Shown here piece after piece: positions 59,221 to 64,000 of a stretch of DNA of 64,000 nt. Each line of letters starts with the position of its first letter. The stretch's first letter is position 1. The position numbers were made by a program, and so were the translations under genes. The DNA comes from Tannerellaceae bacterium (lineage in GTDB: Bacteria > Bacteroidota > Bacteroidia > Bacteroidales > Tannerellaceae): NCBI GenBank assembly GCA_031288175.1, contig JAITRW010000040.1, positions 124,001 to 188,000 of the forward strand. The letters run 5' to 3'. The notes beneath the pieces were generated by a model that saw only the letters and a program-made list of their open reading frames with translations, was not told the DNA's origin and did not search any database.

Positions 59221-59737
59221 AAAAATAGGATGGACTTATGGCCCTTTGGAAGGTATTGAGACACCAAAGTGCGTTATTTGCGTAGCGCCTCATACAAGCA
59301 ATTGGGATTTCATCATTGGGAAAATATTTTACACCTCTCTTGGTTGTAATGCCAGGTTTCTGATAAAGAAAGAGTGGTTTACGTTTCCTCTTAATTTAAT
59401 ATTCGGCCCATTGGGAGGAGTTCCGGTAAACAGGAGTAAAGCAGCTTTGGTGACAGATCAGGTAACAAAAGAGTTTTCCTCTCACAAGAAATTTCAAATT
59501 GCCATCACCCCCGAGGGAACACGTAAGCCGGTCAAAGAATGGAAACGAGGATTCTATTATATCGCACAAGCGGCCTCTGTCCCTATCTTATTGATCTATA
59601 TAGACTACACAAAAAAAGAAATCGGTGTGTGCGGTCTCTTTCATCCGACAGGTGACATTCGTAACGATTTGCAAGTTATTCGTACACATTACAGAGGCTT
59701 TAACGGACGGTACAAGGAGAACTTCATAGATGTATGA
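59168..59737 (+). CDS. 1-acyl-sn-glycerol-3-phosphate acyltransferase-like protein
   Basis: VAPHTSNWDFIIGK (HxxxxD), GGVPVNRSK, ITPEGTRKPVKEWKRGFYYIA. Confidence 0.9.
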   Translation: MRTRKRAFWQILCRWIYKKIGWTYGPLEGIETPKCVICVAPHTSNWDFIIGKIFYTSLGCNARFLIKKEWFTFPLNLIFGPLGGVPVNRSKAALVTDQVTKEFSSHKKFQIAITPEGTRKPVKEWKRGFYYIAQAASVPILLIYIDYTKKEIGVCGLFHPTGDIRNDLQVIRTHYRGFNGRYKENFIDV

Positions 59738-60717
59738 GGGTATTAATTACAGGAGCAAGCGGCTTCATTGGGGCATATTTGGTGGAGGAAGGTCTGCGGA
59801 GAGGTTATGAAGTTTGGGTGGCGGTACGTTCAACGAGTGATTTATCTCGTTTACCGAAAGGGAATATCCATATCTTAGTAGACCTACCTTTCGACAAGGT
59901 CAACCAACTAACTGAGCGGTTAGCAACTATCCCAAAAGATTGGGATTATGTATTGCATAATGCCGGTGCGACGAAAGTGGTGGATAAGGAAGATTTTCTT
60001 CGCATAAACGCTTTGTATACAAAAAACTTCACCGAGGCTTTAGTAGCAGCAGGCCGATCTCCGAAAAAATTCCTTCTCATGAGTAGTTTAAGCAGTTACG
60101 GACGAAGCGATGAAAAAACTTTTCGACCCATCTGCATTTCCGATCCGCAACATCCCGAAAGTCTCTATGGGCAAAGTAAATTAGCGGCGGAACGATACGT
60201 AGCCCTTGCCCCTTTTCCTTACGTGATACTACATCCGACAGGAGTATATGGGCCAGGTGATAAAGATTACGCGCTTGCCTTGCAAAAGGTACGTAAAGGA
60301 ATTGGATTTGCCGTCGGCATAAAGTCGCAGAAACTAACCTTTATCTACGTCAAAGATTTGGCGCGTATTGCTTTCCTTGCACTTGAAAATAATAAAGCGC
60401 TGAACAAACGATATTTAGTAGCCGACGGAGACACTTACACCGACCGTACTTTTACCCATTTAATGCAACAAGCTGTCGGACGTCGTTTCCTTATTTCGCT
60501 ACGAATTCCTCTTCCGCTTGTCCGTCTTGCCTGCTTGTGTTCAGAACAGTTTGGAAGATTACGAAATCAACCTATGACTCTTAATTCCGACAAGTATCTT
60601 ATCCTTCGCCAGCGGAATTGGGTCTGCGATACTACACTTCTCCGCGACGAACTCGGTTTCGTACCCGAATATCCTCTTGAAAAAGGGCTTGCCGAAATAG
60701 TAACCCACAGTCAGTGA
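59734..60717 (+). CDS. NAD-dependent epimerase/dehydratase (extended SDR)
   Basis: MRVLITGASGFIGAYLVEEGLRRG; YGQSKLAAERY; VILHPTGVYGPGD. Confidence 0.93.
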   Translation: MRVLITGASGFIGAYLVEEGLRRGYEVWVAVRSTSDLSRLPKGNIHILVDLPFDKVNQLTERLATIPKDWDYVLHNAGATKVVDKEDFLRINALYTKNFTEALVAAGRSPKKFLLMSSLSSYGRSDEKTFRPICISDPQHPESLYGQSKLAAERYVALAPFPYVILHPTGVYGPGDKDYALALQKVRKGIGFAVGIKSQKLTFIYVKDLARIAFLALENNKALNKRYLVADGDTYTDRTFTHLMQQAVGRRFLISLRIPLPLVRLACLCSEQFGRLRNQPMTLNSDKYLILRQRNWVCDTTLLRDELGFVPEYPLEKGLAEIVTHSQ

Positions 60718-61415
60718 ACGAAAGTGCCGATAGGTTGTCCTGTAACTACCTTCAAAAGGTTACCCGGAACATCCATATCGAACACTATAATAGGAAATTT
60801 ATTCTCTTTACAAAGAGTAGTAGCCGTTAAGTCCATTACTCGAAGGTTCTGACGGTATATTTCATCGAATGTGATGTCGGCAAATTTGACAGCGGACGGA
60901 TCTTTTTCAGGATCGGCTGTATACACTCCATCAACACGTGTCCCTTTAAGCATCACATTGGCCTCTATCTCTATACCACGCAATGCCGCACCGGTATCGG
61001 TAGAAAAAAGGGGATTGCCCGTTCCTCCCCCAAAGACGACAACGTGTCCTTGTTCCAGTCGCTCTATAGCCCTTGACTTAGAATAAAACTCACCAATCGG
61101 CTCCATACGAACTGCCGTGAAAAGATCGTTCTTGACACCAATGGCAGTCAAGGCAGAACTTAGTGCTAAACTGTTAATCACAGTTGCCAACATTCCCATC
61201 TGGTCACCCTTAATACGATCAAAGCCTTGTACAGCACCGCCAATCCCTCGGAAAATATTCCCTCCACCGATAACGACGGCAAGTTGTATCCCCAGATGAA
61301 CGGTATCTTTTATCTGGGCGGCATAGCCGTTCAGACGGACGGCATCAATACCATATCCCTTACCGGAGGCAAGTGATTCGCCACTCAATTTTAATAAAAT
61401 ACGTTTATATGACAT
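60711..61415 (-). CDS. pyrH: UMP kinase
   Basis: YKRILLKLSGESLASGKGYGID; AVVIGGGNIFRG; DQMGMLATVINSLAL; VVFGGGTGNPLFSTDTGAALR. Confidence 0.97.
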   Translation of the reverse strand: MSYKRILLKLSGESLASGKGYGIDAVRLNGYAAQIKDTVHLGIQLAVVIGGGNIFRGIGGAVQGFDRIKGDQMGMLATVINSLALSSALTAIGVKNDLFTAVRMEPIGEFYSKSRAIERLEQGHVVVFGGGTGNPLFSTDTGAALRGIEIEANVMLKGTRVDGVYTADPEKDPSAVKFADITFDEIYRQNLRVMDLTATTLCKENKFPIIVFDMDVPGNLLKVVTGQPIGTFVH

Positions 61416-61432
61416 GTTGTTATAAATCTATA

Positions 61433-62209
61433 TTAGTGATTCCGTGTCTCTTCCAAAGTAAGGGTGACAGGACAATGATCGGAATGCGTTATCTCGCCAA
61501 GGATAGAAGCTTCGCGAACAAGGGAACGCAAAGAATCACCGACCATACAGTAGTCAAGACGCCATCCTTTATTTTTGGCTCGTGCATAGCTACGGAAACT
61601 CCACCAACTATATTCTTGCCGTTCAGGATATAAGTACCGAAAAGTATCCACAAAACCGGCATCAAGAAAACGACTCATCCATTGGCGTTCTTCAGGAAGA
61701 AAACCACTAGAGTTTGCATTGCCGATAGGGTCATGAATATCTATATTCTCATGACAAATATTGTAATCGCCACAGATTATCAAATTGGGACGTTCCTTGC
61801 GGAGATCGGTGACATAAGCCAGAAAATCTTCCAGCCACCGTATTTTAAAAGCTTGACGTTCATCGCCACTTGTACCGGAAGGATGATAAACGCTGACTAC
61901 CGACACTTCTCCGAAATCCGCACGTAGAAACCGACCTTCGTCATCATAGCAAGGGATCCCCATCCCATACACGACCTTGTCGGGCGAACACCGGCTAAGG
62001 ATAGCGACGCCACTATATCCTTTCTTTTTTGCACAAAAAAAATGCGATTCGTACCCGATTTCCTGAAAAGGTAGCACCGGATATTGGGCGTCTTGTAATT
62101 TTGTTTCTTGAAGACATAAGAAATCAGGACCCTCTCCCGAGAGCCATTCGACCAAACCTTTCCTTACGGCGGAACGTAATCCGTTTACATTATAGGAGAA
62201 AATCTTCAA
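61433..62209 (-). CDS. xth: Exodeoxyribonuclease III
   Basis: MKIFSYNVNGLRSAVRKGL; FLCLQETKLQ; ICGDYNICH; YSWWSFRSYARAKNKGWRLDYCMV; HSDHCPV. Confidence 0.96.
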   Translation of the reverse strand: MKIFSYNVNGLRSAVRKGLVEWLSGEGPDFLCLQETKLQDAQYPVLPFQEIGYESHFFCAKKKGYSGVAILSRCSPDKVVYGMGIPCYDDEGRFLRADFGEVSVVSVYHPSGTSGDERQAFKIRWLEDFLAYVTDLRKERPNLIICGDYNICHENIDIHDPIGNANSSGFLPEERQWMSRFLDAGFVDTFRYLYPERQEYSWWSFRSYARAKNKGWRLDYCMVGDSLRSLVREASILGEITHSDHCPVTLTLEETRNH

Positions 62210-62227
62210 ACCTGAAAGAATGGAATG

Positions 62228-62398
62228 TTATTCTACCTTCTTATTTAAGACAATATGCAACACATACCCTGCGATGACGATGAACAGTCCAATGGCAAGA
62301 ATACCATTAGTCAATGCTCCGCCGATATACGTCCCCGCCATGAGGATAATGCCAATGAGAAGAAGAATAACACCAATATTTTTTACTAACGCGCTCAT
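62228..62398 (-). CDS. Small two-TM membrane protein, 56 aa (below ORF-track cutoff)
   Basis: MSALVKNIGVILLLIGIILMAGTYIGGALTNGILAIGLFIVIAGYVLHIVLNKKVE*. Confidence 0.75.
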   Translation of the reverse strand: MSALVKNIGVILLLIGIILMAGTYIGGALTNGILAIGLFIVIAGYVLHIVLNKKVE

Positions 62399-62509
62399 GA
62401 TAAAACCTGTACTTAAAGTGTGTAATCCATCCTTACAAAGGAAAGAAGATTACGTGAGAATCAAAATATTTTAGGGAACAAAAATGGAACAATAGCGGAT
62501 ATTTGCCTC

Positions 62510-62517
62510 TACCTTTG
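62510..62517 (+). promoter_or_regulatory. Putative -7 box TACCTTTG upstream of aroK
   Basis: TAnnTTTG match just upstream of the start codons; implies a very short leader. Confidence 0.4.
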
Positions 62518-62542
62518 TATACTAATGAACGTAACGGTGAGA

Positions 62543-63082
62543 ATGAAACGCATTTTCTTGGTGGGATACATGGGAGTGGGAAAAACTACCATAGGGCAAG
62601 TGCTTGCGCAACGGATAGTTTTTTCTTTCATAGATCTGGACAAATACATAGAGGGACGATATGGTATGACCATTTCCCTTCTCTTTAAAGAGAAAGGAGA
62701 GGAGGCTTTTCGCGAAATCGAACGGCAGATGTTGTTGGAAGTATCCTCTTTCGAGGATGTTGTCATTTCAACCGGCGGAGGTACCCCTTGTTACCATAGT
62801 AATATGGAAAACATGAAAAAGACAGGGATAACCATCTACTTGCGGGCATCCACAGAAGAATTAGCACGACGAATTGAAACAAGCTGCAATATCAGACCGA
62901 TATTAGCCGGTCGGAGAGGAGAAGAGCTAAGGGAATTTATTCGTAACAGCCTGCAACAACGGGAAATGTTCTATAATCAAGCCTCTCTCGCATGGAACGT
63001 ACCGAGTTTAGAGACAAATGCAGATATACAGCAGGTAGCTTCTTCGCTTGCAGACGAACTTCACAGGACGGTAGAGAAATAA
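62543..63082 (+). CDS. aroK: Shikimate kinase
   Basis: MKRIFLVGYMGVGKTTIGQVLAQ; FIDLDKYIEGRYGMTI; VISTGGGTPC; start refined from 62525. Confidence 0.93.
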   Translation: MKRIFLVGYMGVGKTTIGQVLAQRIVFSFIDLDKYIEGRYGMTISLLFKEKGEEAFREIERQMLLEVSSFEDVVISTGGGTPCYHSNMENMKKTGITIYLRASTEELARRIETSCNIRPILAGRRGEELREFIRNSLQQREMFYNQASLAWNVPSLETNADIQQVASSLADELHRTVEK

Positions 63083-63432
63083 GCATCTTCGATGTGTTCA
63101 ATATCAACACCTCCTTTGCCATCGGTAACAATGGTGACGATATCGAAGCGTACGGGGTAAACTTTTTCCAAATGCTGTGCATAACTATCTGCCGCCGCTG
63201 TGAGCCGACAGATCTTTTTCCGATCAATAGCCCCTTCCGGATTGACGAGGTATCCTTTGGAGCGCGTTTTCACCTCCACGATAACGAGTGTTTCCTCATT
63301 AAGAGCTACAATGTCCAGTTCAAAGTTGTGCCAACGCCAATTAGCATCCAATATCCTGTATCCTTTCCTGGCGAGAAAAACTTGTGCCATACGTTCCCCC
63401 TCGCGTCCAATCACTGTTTTGGATTTCATCAT
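63061..63432 (-). CDS. YraN/UPF0102-family putative endonuclease
   Basis: GREGERMAQVFLARKGYRILDANWRWHNFELDIVALNEETLVIVEVKTRS. Confidence 0.93.
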   Translation of the reverse strand: MMKSKTVIGREGERMAQVFLARKGYRILDANWRWHNFELDIVALNEETLVIVEVKTRSKGYLVNPEGAIDRKKICRLTAAADSYAQHLEKVYPVRFDIVTIVTDGKGGVDIEHIEDAYFSTVL

Positions 63433-63998
63433 TTAGGAAAAAGCGAGAGAAGTTCATTCGTTACCTGCCGGACAGTCCTAAGGTCTTGTCGTAGATAACG
63501 GCGACGATAAACAAAAAAGATATAAAGCGGGAGTGAAACCGGCAGGAGTAGAGCAAAGATACGTCCGGTCACAGATCGCCGGAAAACTGGATGACTGTAA
63601 CCTGTCAACACAGGGAAGTCCATCAGCTTATTCAAAATAAGGACACGATCTGAATTGCGGAGTATTTCGATAAGCTCTTCCATTTCAACGGAAATAGCTG
63701 TAACTCCGTGATCATTTCCTTTTTGCTCCCAAAAATGGAAAAAGGGCGGGAAAAGACAGTAAATATCCGCACAAGAACGGCAAGCCTCAGAGAAAGCAAC
63801 AAGTCTCCTAGAAAGAGCCTCGTAATCAGGAGGGTAGATAACAACCTCTTTACGTTCAATTTTACGGAAAGTGCGGTGACCACCTAAACGTTTAAAGACG
63901 CCGAGGTAAGTTTCTATATTAATGATAACGGAATCTCTGACTGCTTTCCAGGTAAGGAACGTTCCGAAAACCGCTAAGGCAGTTGCTGAAAGCCACAT
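63429..63998 (-). CDS. C-terminal part of a membrane protein, possibly LptF/LptG-family permease; truncated by window edge
   Basis: VLTGYSHPVFRRSVTGRIFALLLPVSLPLYIFFVYRRRYLRQDLRTVRQVTNELLSLF resembles Bacteroidetes LptF/G C-termini; ORF runs to the window end. Confidence 0.45.
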   Translation of the reverse strand: MWLSATALAVFGTFLTWKAVRDSVIINIETYLGVFKRLGGHRTFRKIERKEVVIYPPDYEALSRRLVAFSEACRSCADIYCLFPPFFHFWEQKGNDHGVTAISVEMEELIEILRNSDRVLILNKLMDFPVLTGYSHPVFRRSVTGRIFALLLPVSLPLYIFFVYRRRYLRQDLRTVRQVTNELLSLFPK

Positions 63999-64000
63999 CC

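Noticed and set aside
1-64000. Mobile-element genes (transposase, integrase), phage structural genes, restriction or other defence systems
   Set aside because: No ORF showed recognisable motifs; the only island-like region (43.6-46.2 kb) lacks such genes.

Overview
This 64 kb window is chromosomal Bacteroidales-type DNA. Support comes from TAnnTTTG promoter boxes, C-terminal T9SS/DUF6383-like domains, and Wzi and BamA/TamA-type outer-membrane proteins. It is mostly dense housekeeping sequence: pgi, serA-serC-cysE, serS, ugd, purA, a Fur-family regulator, ruvA, ilvD-ilvB-ilvH-ilvC, thrS-infC-rpmI-rplT-mnmA, pyrH, xth and aroK. Surface and signalling genes are interspersed. No tRNA, rRNA, transposase or CRISPR array was recognised. 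Main observations: (1) a complete unannotated ribosome-mediated attenuator upstream of ilvD, with a 20-aa Leu/Val-rich leader peptide, an antiterminator pairing and a 9-bp terminator; (2) two in-frame fusions of a cytoplasmic enzyme to an outer-membrane protein (RecB-type helicase::BamA/TamA lipoprotein; GT2::Wzi), each with an alternative start at the internal signal peptide; (3) a glycosyltransferase switched off by a G9 tract, consistent with phase variation; (4) a T9SS-cargo-like gene split by one in-frame TAG and lacking an in-frame start; (5) a RimP reduced to its N-terminal domain; (6) an AT-rich island with an array of TTTGTTACA repeats and a 12-bp inverted repeat; (7) an Ala-rich 14-aa-repeat surface protein. 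All calls come from reading the sequence and family recognition; no searches were run.
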